Positions 26,446-39,520 of a DNA stretch of 64,000 nucleotides are shown here, in pieces. The notes under the pieces were generated by a model. That model was not told where the DNA came from and made no database searches. It saw nothing but the letters and a program-made list of their open reading frames with translations. This stretch comes from Struthio camelus. Its lineage: Eukaryota; Chordata; Aves; Struthioniformes; Struthionidae. Location: NCBI RefSeq assembly GCF_040807025.1, contig NC_090952.1, forward strand, positions 19,589,068 through 19,653,067, read 5' to 3'. A program made the translations under genes and the position numbers. Within the stretch, counting starts at the first letter, position 1. Every line of letters begins with the position of its first letter.

Positions 26446-27099
26446 ATCACTTCAAAAAAAGTAAATGGGAGGCAGAAAGCAAAGATGTTAGCAGTCTTCT
26501 GTCACAGAACTGTTTCACTAGTGTTTGTAGTCACAAACTGAGATTTTCCTCACTGGGGAATACACTTACGACGTGTGGAACCTTCATAACCTTCTAGTGA
26601 GGAACAAACCAGTATTATCTTCTCATCTGCAGTATTGTGTCAGTATTGGACCATATTAGTCCCACTGAAAGATCTGACATTGGTGTGCTGAATAGAGAGA
26701 TGTTCTGGGCAACTAAATACTAACTAAATACCAATGACTCAAAAGAGTTTGGCTCTTGATTGTAACACTCTTTAATGTTTTCATGAAAACATTTAAAAAT
26801 TCTTGTTTTCTTTTCTTGTCCTTGAAAATAAGATAAATTTAATTTACATGTTGTCCACTCTTTTTCACTTTTTTAATGTAACTGAAGTATCTATCTGAGC
26901 ATAATATTGTAGAGTGGAAGGATATTTTCTAATAGAAATAAAGTGGCATTTTAGCATGCAAGTGACAACTTGGTAATAACTTCAAACTCCTTTTTACAAA
27001 AATAAGGAAACAAATATAAAATAAATTAATAGAGAACTCGTGCTTTTCTTAAATGATACAGAAACTGAGTTTCCTTAGGTTCTTTGACAACAATGTGCA

Positions 27100-27130
27100 T
27101 TTGATTTAAACTTTGATTTAAACTTTGATT
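27100..27130. repeat. 12-bp tandem repeat, about 2.5 copies
   Basis: The unit TTTGATTTAAAC is repeated twice and followed by a partial third copy. It is a small AT-rich tandem duplication. Confidence 0.85.
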
Positions 27131-30100
27131 GGCTGAAAAGCAATAAACGAATGACTTATCAGGCAGCTGAGACTTGCATCGTTTGGGTGTACAAGTCCCA
27201 TTTTTCAAAGTGGGTTGGACAACTAGAAAAGTTGTGGTAGAAATAAATCTATTATAGTTAGGCTCTACAAGTATATGGGTTGAGTCTGTGGCTTACTACC
27301 TCTTATTTCACCTAACGCATTTTGACAATCACCAAACAAATAAGGTTGAGTATCAACTAGCCTGTAAAATTGATGTGAAACCTGAATCCCACCTTCATAA
27401 TCTAACTTCTAGAATATCTACGACGATTGTGCTTCAGCAAAGACAGTTCAAACACTTTTGTACCTTCTGTCTTTTGCCTCCATCCATTGGGTTATTTATT
27501 CCATGGTTTGGAATATGGAAGTGTGTTTGTGTGGATTTTGGCCATTATTCAAAATGCTGTTGGATTCAAATTAGTTTCTTTGTTTGTATAGCTTCTCTTA
27601 ACATCAGTGTGAGTTATGGAAGGGGATGTCAAAGCAGAAGATTCATCCTAACTAATTGTTACTAAGGTAAACCTGCAGCATGGGAAAAATACCAGTTGTG
27701 TTTTAAGACAATCACAATAAGCCTGAATTCCAGGCAGAAGAAATCATTTTTACTTTCTCTGTGTTTAAACTTTAAAATCCAGTTAGACAAACTGAGACAA
27801 TGTATATAAGCTACAGCATTGGCAGAAGAGTTGATTTAGGAATAAGGAAAAGAACTGACTGAAATTCACCTGAATTTATGATCCCTGACATTGTTTATTT
27901 TTAATCATTTTAGAATGATGGACTAAATCCGATAGATGTCTGAAATACATAGTGTTATCCATCAAGATGAAGAAAAAGGTGCTGGTAAATACGTTTTAAT
28001 AGGACAGTCTTTTTGTGATTGTATTACATGACGGACCTCAAACCCAATAGGAAGTTTATAACATTAAGGCAAATGGAATTTGGCTCCAGTTCTGTCTGGT
28101 GCTCTTTGAAGCCACCTGTGTAGAGTACTTTTAAACTACCAAAATATTATTGCTGTATGGAAATATTTATCTTCATATACTAAGGTATATAATCTCTTTA
28201 TACCTTGATAAGCATATTTGTTATCTTGCTAACTTAAAGCAGGTTTCAGATTTGGTTGATATTGTTCAGCATCAGCAGGAAAATATAAACAAATGTAACA
28301 TTTTCCTATTACATTTGATGAAAGCTTAATCTGGCTGTTTACCCAGATTCATTCAAATAAATGTCATTTGTTATAGGTCCCCTTAATGCACAATGTCTTT
28401 TCATTGTACTACACTTAACAAAAATAAATATTTAGAAAATAATAGCTGAATCAAAAAGGAGTGCAATGTCAGTCTTCAAAAAACATTCACGGTCTCAGTT
28501 CCTCATATGTAATTCACCTTGGCAGGTACAGTACTTTTAGGTTTTATTGTATTATAAACGTTAAAAAAAGCTTGGAAGAAATCATTGAAAAAAGGTTTAG
28601 AGTAAGTGATTTAGATGAGGCTGGCAGGTGGTGCACTATGGCTACTGCAAGATTAACTAAATTCTGAAAATGCTGTCACTTCAGAGTATTGGCTCTATGT
28701 CTTGATTTAGTCACTGCTGCAGCTAAAGTCATCACCTGGCTGATCAAACTGCAAGGCTGTTGATGTTGATATCAAACAGAATCAACAAAAACTAACTTCT
28801 GAACAAATTTGAGCACTTTAATTAAAATGATAATTGGATCAGAACATCTCTTTAACCGCTGTGTATGTGGCTATATGTATAATACTCCGTATATATCACC
28901 ATGACTTTACAAATATGACTGAGGTGGAAGACACATAAAGTACAGAGAATCTCTAAGGAACATTGAAGTTGAAATGATGAAAGATGCTCAGATAAAACCA
29001 CTCTTTCTAACAGGTAGGAAATGGGAATAGAAATACCTGGAAACAATGCTCAAGAGAAAAAAGAAAACATGGAAATGAACTACAATGATGTTAATTTAAG
29101 TAGCCTTTGTGTTCCCCAAGTCATTCTTGATATAATAGGTTATATTTCAGAACCTTCTGGAGTTATATCAATAGAGCTATACCAAAGATGAATCCGGTTT
29201 ATCAAACAGGCAATTCAGAAAAATATTAAAGATCAGGTAATTCCATTCGGTTCTTAAAGGGACCTATATGCAGTAATTTTGGTATATTTGGAAATCAAAT
29301 GAATTGTCTAAGTAGACATCTTGGAAACAACTTTCCTAAGTTACTACGGTAGTGTGACTTTAGGCTACATTATATGGGTTAATTTACACTAGAACAGTTA
29401 TCTGAATCTTTCATATCTCTCCTCTACCCTTTTATATTTTCCTGAACCTGAATGGTGTATTCAGCTGAGTTTCCTAGCAATAAAACTCAGCCCTGGATGG
29501 GTGTTCATTAGTTGAAGCTCAAAGCATCTAAGATAATGTTGGTAGTAAACCCAACAAAACAATTGACGTGTTTTTTCCACTGATTTTGAATACTCCAGAA
29601 AAGTTCATTTAATATTCAGAAGAATCCTTAGAAATTTTCAAAACTTGATTGGAAAGCCCTTGGCAACCTAATGGAACTTAGAAGCTTTGAGCAGGTTTGG
29701 CTAGGCAGCGTCTCCAGAGGTGTCTTCTGACTTAAGCTTTTCTATGCAAAAGATATTTACTCCCCCATAGTTTTTAGCTTTGTCTGGATTGGGATTTTTG
29801 TCTCACATCCAGGAGCCTGATATGTCCTTACTGCTCTTGTTTGTTCAATGAGTAGTGAACAAGTGAGGAACACTGTAGGAAGGGAAACTGCCTCGTGGAC
29901 AGGAGAGCTGTTATTTTTGTTCTTGGACCTGGATCTCAGTGTAGCTTGCCATTCCTGTCTCAGTGTGTGCTGTTTGGTGTAATCTTTGGAGGCCTCTGTG
30001 AACTGAAGTCGTATAGATGGGCTGCAACTTCAACAAGTTGTTCACCGCATTTCAACGGTGTTCTTCTGAACGCAGTTTAAAGTACTGCTTTTGATCTATG

Positions 30101-30242
30101 AAATACCTTTTAGTTTCATTTCTGTTTCTAAGGAAGACTTGCTGTATGTTTTTGTTCTTATGTTTAAAAAAAAAAAAAGCACAGAAGCCTCAGCTTTAGA
30201 AACGTTTGAGCTGAGGGCAAGAAAACCTGCGACTGATTTCCT

Positions 30243-30257
30243 CCCCCCCCCCCCCCC
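30243..30257. repeat. C15 homopolymer
   Basis: Fifteen consecutive C residues in a pyrimidine-rich patch. It creates artefactual poly-Pro and poly-Gly stretches in overlapping open frames. Confidence 0.95.
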
Positions 30258-30790
30258 TCCACCCTTTGGTACTGCAAGACCGAAGTTAGTTGACATTCAT
30301 AGCTGTAAGACAAATCTGTTAATCTGTTTTTTCCTGAGGGTCTTTTGGAGTGGACGCATCAGATGGAGTGTAATTTTGTTTGTATTTGTGAAGAATATTC
30401 TGCTGATGCTTCATGTTGATGGTTTATTGCTCCTTATTACAAGAGTGTCTGGAGGTTGATTGACAGATTCTGTACAAAAAGGCAAGAAATTAAGTTTCTA
30501 GCGAGGGACTGAACACATTGTATGGATAAGAGAGAATACGATTAGGTTGAGAATAGACAATATTTTTATGGACAGAAATTTAAGTACTCTCATTAGATAT
30601 GAGAGAAGACTGCTGTAAATGAAACAAAGGTTCTTAAAATTCTTATAAAAACTAGAATTTTTAAACTGGTCAAAGGACTGCTACCTTCTACTGAAAAGCA
30701 TCCTAAATGTTACCTGTTTGATTCCTTATTCTTATGAAATACCTCACCACATTGAAGTTCCTAGATAGTACCCGGTCACAGTAGCGGATG

Positions 30791-30940
30791 CAGTCCTGTC
30801 CTTGGAGGCTGCAAGACCAGACTAGGTAAAGCCCTGAGCAACCTGCTCTGACCTTATAGTTGACTCGGCTTTGAGCAAGAGGCTGGACTGGATGACCTCC
30901 AGAGGTCCCTTTCAATCTGAATTATCCCATGATCCGATGT
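30791..30940 (+). mobile_element. CR1 LINE 3'-end fragment (plus orientation)
   Basis: The text around GAGGCTGGACTGGATGACC and CCAGAGGTCCCTTTCAA is the signature of the CR1 3' untranslated tail. It is followed by a decayed copy of the terminal (ATTCTATG)n-like repeat (CCCATGATCCGATG). Only about 150 bases remain, the usual short 5'-truncated CR1 tail. Divergence from the consensus as I remember it suggests an old insertion. Confidence 0.85.
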
Positions 30941-33900
30941 CTGATTAGCTCATAGCGTAATTAGGCATTTCCTAGAATCTGCAAAGAGCCTTCCCATATT
31001 TGCTCTGAGAGTATGAGCACTGAACACTGTGTAGGCTGGCATTTAAATGTCTTAAAGAGCTGATCTCCAGCTTCGTATGCTATATGCCTGTTTAGGGTTA
31101 TGGTATTTCGAGACTGGAAAGGACTTTGCAAATGCTTTCCCAAAATCTCAAAAATGGAATAGGGATCAGAGACATTGAGGAAAGTGAAGTGATTTTGTTA
31201 GCTTGCATTTGTTAAATTTGCTTTGTTCTTTTTTGATTTTTCTACTCAAGATTGTAGTTCTAATGTAAAGGTACCTACATTTTGGAACATGACTGTATAA
31301 AGCCAGTTATCTTTGGAAGGATCTTTATGGTTACACAGGCTAATTTATTCTTTGTTTCATCATTGCATTATTTTTCAAAGCAGGCAGTAAAGCAGAAATT
31401 GTGTACAGGAAAGTAGTGATGAATGTGGCTAAGTCTGAACTAGCATTTCATGATTTTTTGGTAAAATTAGACTAGACTGTTTCTTCCTTTCAGCACGTAT
31501 TTTCCATGTTGTCCTTATCACTTGATGCCATTGTTATGTTTTTTGTATTTTTTTAATATCTAAATGGAGCACAATACTGCACATGCTAAACTTAATTGAA
31601 ATTTAGGTTAAAAATGACTTCTGCGGGCTTATGTTCATTTATTTGGGCCATTCTTAACTGAAAGCTCAGCACATTTACGTGCTCATTGAGTATTTTCAGT
31701 CAGTGATTCTTAATATACCATTTTTGTGTATGTGTGTATGTATGTATGTGTGTGTATATTTATATATGTGTATATAAATATAAATAATATAACTTTTTGT
31801 TTCTGTTACCTGTTCAAGAACTGTTTCTTTCCTTTGAAAAATACTTAACTAAATATCTGATGACTGCAGTTTATTTGTAATTGTTTGATCATGAAGCACA
31901 GTTGCTAAGATTGTTTCCTTCACATTACATCAAGGAAAGGTTCTTAAACTAATTATTTGTTTATCTTAATGAGTATAAAAGGCTGGATAGCATTTATAGC
32001 ATCTTATCATTAGATCACCCCAGTCTTGGACGTTTTCAGACCCTGCAGATGTGGATTTTAAATAGGCAGAAAGAGCAAATGGCGCGCATATAGGGAAATC
32101 TCTGGTAGGCCAAGAAATCAAAATTTCTGTGAGTCCAAGAAAATAATCTACTTAGGCATTGTTTTTCCATCAATGGGAAATTTAATAATGAAGTGTGATT
32201 ATGTATATTGCATGACTTCCTGAATATGGAGACTATTCCATAGAAGGAGTTCTATAACATTTACTTTATGCTTGTTAGCACCTATTTCAGACATGAGGCT
32301 TAGGCTTGCTTGGAGATGATCAACCCTGATGGTGCTGAATATAAAAATGTCAGGATAATTAGTCATCTCCAGCAGAAAATCATTTTTCCCATTTTTTTTT
32401 TTTTTTACTGTGTGGAGGAGGGGATGAACTGGATTTCTATTACTCTTTATCATTTAGGTTTTCTATTTTTGCCTTCAACTGGGAACATTTCCCAATTACT
32501 TTCTTTCCATCTTGTATTCAGGGATGGGTTATTTTGTAAAATAAATCTTAATAAAAGAGAAGTCCTGATGAGCCAGTTTGAACTAGTGATAATTCAGCAA
32601 AAGCTATTTCTTGACTGATGATCAAGAATAGGACACAGAACCATACCCACTCAGCTTTAGATATAAAATGAGCTACTTACTTACACTATTCTAATGCTAA
32701 TCCAAACTATCTCTATAAAGATTTTACAGATGTTCAGTTGTACAATCTTTCTTTTAGATGTTCTCAGTAAGGCCGGTAGTCTGCTTTAGCAAACAGATTC
32801 TGTTTCTTGTTGCATTGGTGCAAATACAAGAAAACAGAATTATACAAATACAAGATAGTATCCACAAATTCAGAACCTAGGAGGCTGTTCTGATCCTTCC
32901 CTTATTTGAATCAGCATGAAAAATTCTCAAAAGATATTTCATTGCAACCATGGCTTGGCAAGGTACTGTAATTTAAATGTATAGCTACTGTTGTAGATAA
33001 TGTGTATGGGCTGCATAACCATAGGAAAATCACAGTTTTTCAATTTCCCTTGAAATATGTTCATTATTAGAAGGTATTACCAGAGTATTGTTTGTTGTAA
33101 GAGAAGAAAATCCTGTTTAAGTTTTTAATGAATCTCTTGAGAGATTTACAGGTTAAAAAAACTGTAAACATTCTACTGGGAGTAGTCATTAAAAAGAAGA
33201 TGAATGTGAGTTATCTGTACATTTCTTATGAAACAGAAGTCTTGAAAATGACGTTACAAACCAAAAAACCCTGTTTCTCTTCATGGTCTGTATTGCTGCA
33301 ATCTGTAATGTAATATAAAGTAAGGTTAAAAACAAGTATGTTTGCAAGATGAGATACAGTTTCACTATTTTGCTTGGAGAATTTTATAGGTAAGACAGCA
33401 TTGATCAGAATTTGAATGGAAGCAGCACGAAAATAATATTTCCTGATTTCTAGATTATAAGCATTGGAGTGGAAAAAAAAAAAAAAACCCAAACCCTTCC
33501 TGCATAGTTAATCAGCTTGGAAGGCGTTATGTTGAAAATCTGATTTTCTAAATTAAATAAAAATGAATTAATAAAAGCTCTGTAGATGAAATAAATAAAT
33601 TCCAAGGAAACAGCTCAGTCCTCTGGTGAGTTTTTTCTTTTTTCTTTTTGCAAATCACAAAGTGACAGCACAGGACTGCTAAAAGGCTTGCCTTTCCATA
33701 AGGCACTTCAGACCCTTGACTGAACCAGTAGCATACTAGTAAAAACTCATAATTAATGGTCTTTGTGATGAAGCTGTTTGCTTAATCTTTTTTTTTTTTT
33801 CTGCTGAATTATACAGGCTTGGTGGAGGGAGCAGTTTGAAATATACTTCTAACAGACAGAATGCAAAGAAACACTCCTGAATTAACTTGTCTAAAACTGT

Positions 33901-36286
33901 TACTTTGAACATCTAACATATCAAATGAGTTAGTTCTACAATTCCGGCGAACGTTGTACTGTAGTAAATCTCTCCTGTTTCCTGCAGAAAGTTCTAGGAT
34001 CTGCCATGAAGAAGTCAGTCTGTTTCTATTTCTGGTCAATTTTGGCAGTAGTTTTGTTTTGTTGGTATAACTTCAGCGGCGCACAAATATACTGAAAACT
34101 TGTATACCGACAAAACGTGAACTGTCTTAACTGCATCTGTGTTCATTCAGCTTTCTAAGAGGTCGCACCCTTTACAAATAATATGTGTAACAAACTGCTG
34201 TATTCACAGTGCCCCATCATTATGAGCAGGATATCTTTCAGCTAACACAGCCATTCACAAGGTGATTTCACCGGTTCAGTACATGACTGTGAATCTGGTC
34301 TATTTGCCATGCTGGAAATGTTCAGGACTCCAAAACAGAATTAGCTCGCCCTAAAGAACTGATATTTCTGCAGACTTTTCTTAGTATTTTGAAAAGATTT
34401 CCTGCCATCAAGTACTCTTTTGAAGAGGTATGTGCATTTTTATTTTTGTATTAAAAGCATATGCATGTGTGTTTTATATATACGTATGGACATACAGTGG
34501 TCATGAATGTGGTGTGCTTATGTCCTTGATCTGAGCTAAATATTGGGCTTTCAGGTTTTGAGCAAGGTTTTTCGTGAAGCATTCCAGTAAAACTCATCTC
34601 TGACCTGAAATACCCACGTGCAGAATCCTCTTGAGCAGACTTCCCATCATGGCATTTGTAACAGTGTGGCAACGAATGTAAAGCAGGACAAGAATAAGGA
34701 CGTCAAGTCTGCTCTAGCTTGAGAGTGAAATAGCACAAAATGTAAAGGAATGTATTCATTCATGTAGAATTATTTTTGTGATATAGACTAAGTAGAAAAA
34801 GATAACTTAGACTTTTGTAAAGGTATAGGGATTGAAAGGATCTTGTGTCATGTTTTATAGTAGCATTGCCTTTGGATATGTGTTAAATATCAGGGGTTTA
34901 GCTTATTACATTTTGTTTTTTACATTTCCTTTTTACATAGGTTTACATTTAGACTCTGATTTCTCTGGATTATAGGAAAGTACTTTGCCAATAATCGTGT
35001 GCCCACTACTGCCATTTTGTGCCTCTTTGTCTCCCACTGACCTCTGCTTTTCTGCAGATCTGGGCCCTAAAAAGAACATTTCTTGTTATGAAAGCAATAG
35101 GCGCCAAAAGACGACCTTAAACACTGTAACTATTTCCTTCACAAAGGCTTGCGAATTTTTAGGAAAAATGCCAGCTAGTGCACAGACAGTTTGGCTCTCA
35201 GAGCCTAGTGTTCAGGTTAGCAAGTTGTAAATAGCTGCATGTTGCCATTATCTCAAAACCCTGCTGCTTTCAGGACATGATGAGGAGTCTAATAAGAACG
35301 TTGTTCACTGCTTGTTTGGTTTTTATCCTTCTCTTGCACGGCACTTACTGAAGAGTAAGATTTAAAGTTGGATAGCTTGTGGTGGTGAGCAGCATGTTAA
35401 CTCTAACTAACAGGTCGGTTAGATGAGGAAAAATACCCCAAACCTGCCACTGTTTCTTAAAGAACTGTTTCTAGGAAAGAATCCATAATTTTAGGGTAAT
35501 TTTTTTTTCTCCAAAATTAAATTTGCTGTTAAAAAAGCTGAATATACTTGCATTATGTAGTGCAAATACTTTTATATAGATATATATTTATAAAGACTTT
35601 TCTTACAATGATAAACATGTGCACATCTTGATTGATATCCGTCAAGCTATGCTGACGTATAAGAAAACAACAATCATATCTAACATTTGTCATTCAGAGT
35701 TACAGTGTTGCTATTTTTCAGACATTTAAAAATTGTACTTAGTCTATTTAATGAAACAAAATATTTTCAGGGTTTGTTTAAGAGCTGTTTGCTTTGCTTC
35801 TGAGAATGTCTAATGCACTAACTTTTGCATGTATTGCCAAGTGAAGTAGCCAACTTTGGAAAAGGACTGATAAAAGAATCCTCATCAGTATATTTTTATC
35901 ATTAAAAAATTGCCATGCATTTGGCACTGATCCAGGAGTTAGTATATTGAAATTAAGAATTCAAGATGATCATATCTTTCCAAAAGAAAGCAGCAATACT
36001 GGTCATTAAGAAACACTGGACGTAAATATACTGGGAAAGAACTGAAGCTTGATGTCATTCTATTAGTATATTCTGGCTGAAAATGCAGAAAAATGTTATA
36101 TAATTTGATTTGAAAAAGACTGAAAAATTTCCAAGTAGACACAAAATAATAATGGTAATGACAACAGTTTTACAACAGTAGTATTGATGACAGTGACCGT
36201 TGAACACACTACTCGGCCAGCAACGAAGTTCTCAGGAGAATTCTCTTTTTAGGAGTTTCTCATGCATCAGAATTAAAAAATTAAAA

Positions 36287-36290
<4 letters not shown>
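30941..36290. other. AT-rich non-coding stretch, nothing else assigned
   Basis: Apart from the simple repeat near 31.7 kb, no exon or repeat family is recognisable. Poly(T) and poly(A) runs occur near 32,392, 33,473 and 33,790. Confidence 0.5.
31724..31790. repeat. TG/TA-rich low-complexity tract
   Basis: Mixed TGTA, TGTG and TATA repeats over about 65 bases form an imperfect alternating purine-pyrimidine microsatellite. Confidence 0.8.

Positions 36291-36319
<29 letters not shown>
36291..36319. repeat. (AC)n microsatellite, about 14 units
   Basis: An uninterrupted AC dinucleotide repeat of 29 bases. Confidence 0.96.
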
Positions 36320-36321
<2 letters not shown>

Positions 36322-36519
36322 GAGCAGGAGTTGATGATCAGTCATTCATTACTTTTTGCTCAGTTATTTTATTTAGGGAAAGGAGGAGTTTAGGAAAAAC
36401 AGGAGAAAGCCACATTGTGGTACTCAGGAGCACTGTGTTTTGCCATTGTGTGAGATAAGTTGAACCCTGCCTTAGTTCTGGTAAATTTACCAAGGAGCTG
36501 AAAAGAACGAATGAATTAG

Positions 36520-36840
36520 ACCAGAGTCCTAGAGAAAAATTTTGCAGACCTGAAGCCATGGTTGCAAAAATACATGGTTGGAACATCAAAGTACTGAGAC
36601 GAATACGCTGCAATGCCAAGGCAAAGTGCCAGGATGAAGGGAAAGTGTTCAAGGAAAGTTGTGGGCATTGGAGCATCACAATAAAGAGAAGCTTTGAGGC
36701 AAGACGTTGAAGTACTGAGAAAAATATCAAAAAGCCAAGATTCTAGAGAACAAGAACCAAAGCAAAACGTTAAATTCTTGTGGAGAAATGCCCAAGTACC
36801 GAAGGAAAACGCTAAAATGTTCAGATAAAATCGATGGTTC
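36520..36840. repeat. Possible degenerate tandem repeat containing AGTACTGAGA-like motifs
   Basis: Related motifs recur: AGTACTGAG at 36,590 and 36,711, AGTACCGAAG at 36,795, and looser AGTGCC and AGTGTTCAAGG versions between them, often followed by AAAAT or AAAACGCT and a TGCCAAG-like segment. Spacing is irregular (roughly 30-120 bases), which suggests an old, decayed minisatellite. The region is depleted of minus-strand stops in two frames (open frames of 130 and 134 codons), a common side effect of such repeats. I did not align the units. Confidence 0.35.
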
Positions 36841-39344
36841 CAATGGTGCAGGGTGCTTACCAGGCAAAAGCAACAGTGAGGAGCTGAATGGCTTAACAGA
36901 GGAACCATGGAAGTTGTCAAATTAGTACTCTTCTGTGGAACTATATTTTTGGGGAAGCTGATGTTATGACTAGTATAGTTTTGATTGATGGCGTGCTTAT
37001 GGCAACGATGAACGATTTCTTAGTGTTCTGAGAGAATTGGGATACTTCTACCAAAGGGTAAGATAGCAGCAGTTACTCTAACACAGAAGACTGTTGGGTT
37101 TTTACTAGAGATAAAAATTATCGGAGGGGTGCAGCAGACCTATTTGCTTTGTATAAAATTCAGAGGGGGAAATAATTTTGGTAAAATTCTCTTTGCGAGG
37201 CTTAAGTCTACGAAATGCTGCCCAGTGCTTCCTTAAGATTAGAGGCATGTTTAGTAACTAAATGACATGTTTGCAGTTTTATAGGATAGGAGTACTGCTG
37301 TTAAAGATCTTGAAGAAAAGTTACTCTAACTCACACCCATTCAATTTCATTTATGTAAGGGAGGAGGCATGGGTAATATGATGAAAGGGACTTGCTTTCG
37401 ATATAGTACAAGTGTACAAGTTTGATATTTGGCTGTGCCACTATGCTCACATGTATTTTTCCTCTGTATTTCTTTATTTAAAAGGTAGCCAGGGAACTAT
37501 GAAATGAATGGTATTCTGTAACCGGTATGGAAATCTTGCTGAAGGTAAATGAGATGCAAGTTTTAGCAGAAAACACTGACCTCCTAGCTTACTTTCAGGC
37601 AAAACGTGACAAAACCCTAGAAAGGAGGAGAGGGGCATAAATTCACTGAGAGTCACCTCAACCTGAAGTAAACTTGTCTCACTCTAGTAATGGTTGAAGA
37701 CCCAGAGTGATGACAATTGGTGTGTGAAATTGTATCAATGTAAAGTAACGCACAGTTGTCATGGTTCAGTGCACCTAGAAAGAAAATACTGCATGTAGCA
37801 TATACATGTTTTTGTCCATCAAGTTGATACAATGCCATTTAACTCTATGCGTTTGCTTACGTTAGAAATTGCTGTGGCCATATATGTAGACTATAAACTA
37901 TCACGTTATGTAGGCACTGACTTGGGCTACCAGTGATACTTTTTAGATAGTTGCAGAGCTGTGCTATGAAGATAAGATTTTTAGTGTGATGTGAAAGGAG
38001 AGATGCTTTATTCTTTTCTTTAGTTTAAGGGGGTTTAGAGTGCTGATTACTGGGACAGTTATTGGTATGACATTAATACTACCCCCCTTGCTAAGAGCAG
38101 TGACATTTTACTTATCTTCATCTGTTTTTCCAGAGAGCAAAGAGCATACACTTCCAGACTGTATAGTATTTGTGTTCTGTGCCGATTCCTACAGATTTAT
38201 TGCAACAGAACATAAATATATGTATTTTATTCACAGATTTAATATGAAATATGGAAAAGGTATTTTGATTACTATCTTCCATAACACCCTCTTGATGGAG
38301 AAAAAAAGGAGAGATGTCTAGTGCAAGGTGTTAAAAATCTTTAGAGGCTAAATCACACAGATGTCTTAGGAAGGATCCCTCCGACTGGGAAAGAATGATC
38401 TTGACTCAGCCAAAATTTCCGCTTCATCCTTTAAGTGTTTGCAGCATTGGCGTATAGCACTGAACACATTATGCCTCCGTAGGCACTGGAAATTTGTAGA
38501 ATTACTGGAGATTCAGAACAGAATTTGTACCTGATCCAAATTTCTCTTGGGCAAATATAACATGCTAGAAACTTGGGAAGAGTGTAAATTATGTAACCAG
38601 GCTCAGCTTCACAACAGATTTAGAGAAAACGCTGTTTTGCTTCCCTGAATGAGATTTTGGTAGAGAAATTTTGTCTTGATCAAACGCTGCAACTGTTGCA
38701 ATTTATATTGAAGTGTGCTGCAAGCTGAGCTCCCATGTTTGCTTTTGTTCCATGCTGCCCAAGGAGGGAATTTGGTTGTTCACGGAACTGGCCCAAAGTT
38801 TGGCCCATGGCAATTAAAAATGATTTATTTTTAAATTATAAATAAGTTCTGGCATGTTGTAATGACATATAAAAACTATTTTAAAGTAACTTAAGTGATG
38901 AATCTGTTGTAACAGCCAGCTGCAGAGTACTTATAACTGGAGTATGTTAAACTATTTAAGTATTCCAAATGTTATGAACAACAGATCTCATACTAATTCA
39001 TTTTGAAAACAGCAATTTCATTTAATCATTTGTTAGCTCCTTATAAGGTGTCTGCATATTAGATATGCATAAAAATTCTTGTTGAGCCTGACAACCAGTG
39101 AAATGATTGCATAGGTGTCACCTCTGTGTAATGACTAACAATTTGTTTATTGTGAGCATTGTTCTCACCTGTTAGAGTTACCTGCATGGCTGTAGGTGAT
39201 GGTTCTCAAACATGTATATGTAAATGAGTCTTTGCCCTCCCTAAGAAGGAAAAAAAAAAAGAATTGCTCAAAACAGTACTCTTTCGTAATGAAACAGTAC
39301 GCTATCATAATCAACAGTATCACTATCATAATCAAAACAGTGAA
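36841..39344. other. AT-rich non-coding stretch, nothing assigned
   Basis: No exon, RNA gene or repeat family is recognised here. Confidence 0.5.
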
Positions 39345-39520
39345 GCAGATTGCCCAGAGACATCATTTAATCTCCATCCTTGGAAGTTTTCAAGACCCAA
39401 CTGGCCAAAGCCTGAAGCAGCCAGGTCCGAATTCAGCGCTGCCACTGCTTTGAGCAGGAGGCTGGGGCTTGAGGCCTCCTGAGGACTCTTCCACTGTGAA
39501 CAGCTCCATGATCCTATGAA
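39345..39520 (+). mobile_element. CR1 LINE 3'-end fragment (plus orientation)
   Basis: The order TTGCCCAGAGA, then CCTTGGAAGTTTTCAAGACCC, then GAGCAGGAGGCTGG, CTCTTCCA and finally CATGATCCTATGA follows the CR1 3' untranslated tail and its terminal octamer-type repeat. It is a short 5'-truncated copy in the same orientation as the fragment near 30.8 kb. It contains no protein-coding remnant. Confidence 0.85.

Larger units (their letters stand above)
19284..30242. other. Presumed first-intron or intergenic DNA, no exon assigned
   Basis: AT-rich DNA with scattered homopolymers, including a poly(A) run near 21,870-21,888, and small tandem duplications. No open frame shows a recognisable domain with good splice sites. 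It is plausibly the long first intron of the plus-strand gene starting in the CpG island, but this rests only on the donor at 19,284. Confidence 0.5.

Noticed and set aside
30091..30459. Open frames with poly-Pro (plus) or poly-Gly (minus) stretches
   Set aside because: They are created by the C15 homopolymer; the rest of each product is unremarkable.
31085..31140. Another CR1-like phrase (GAGACTGGAAAGGACTTT)
   Set aside because: Too short and lacking the flanking CR1 order of motifs.
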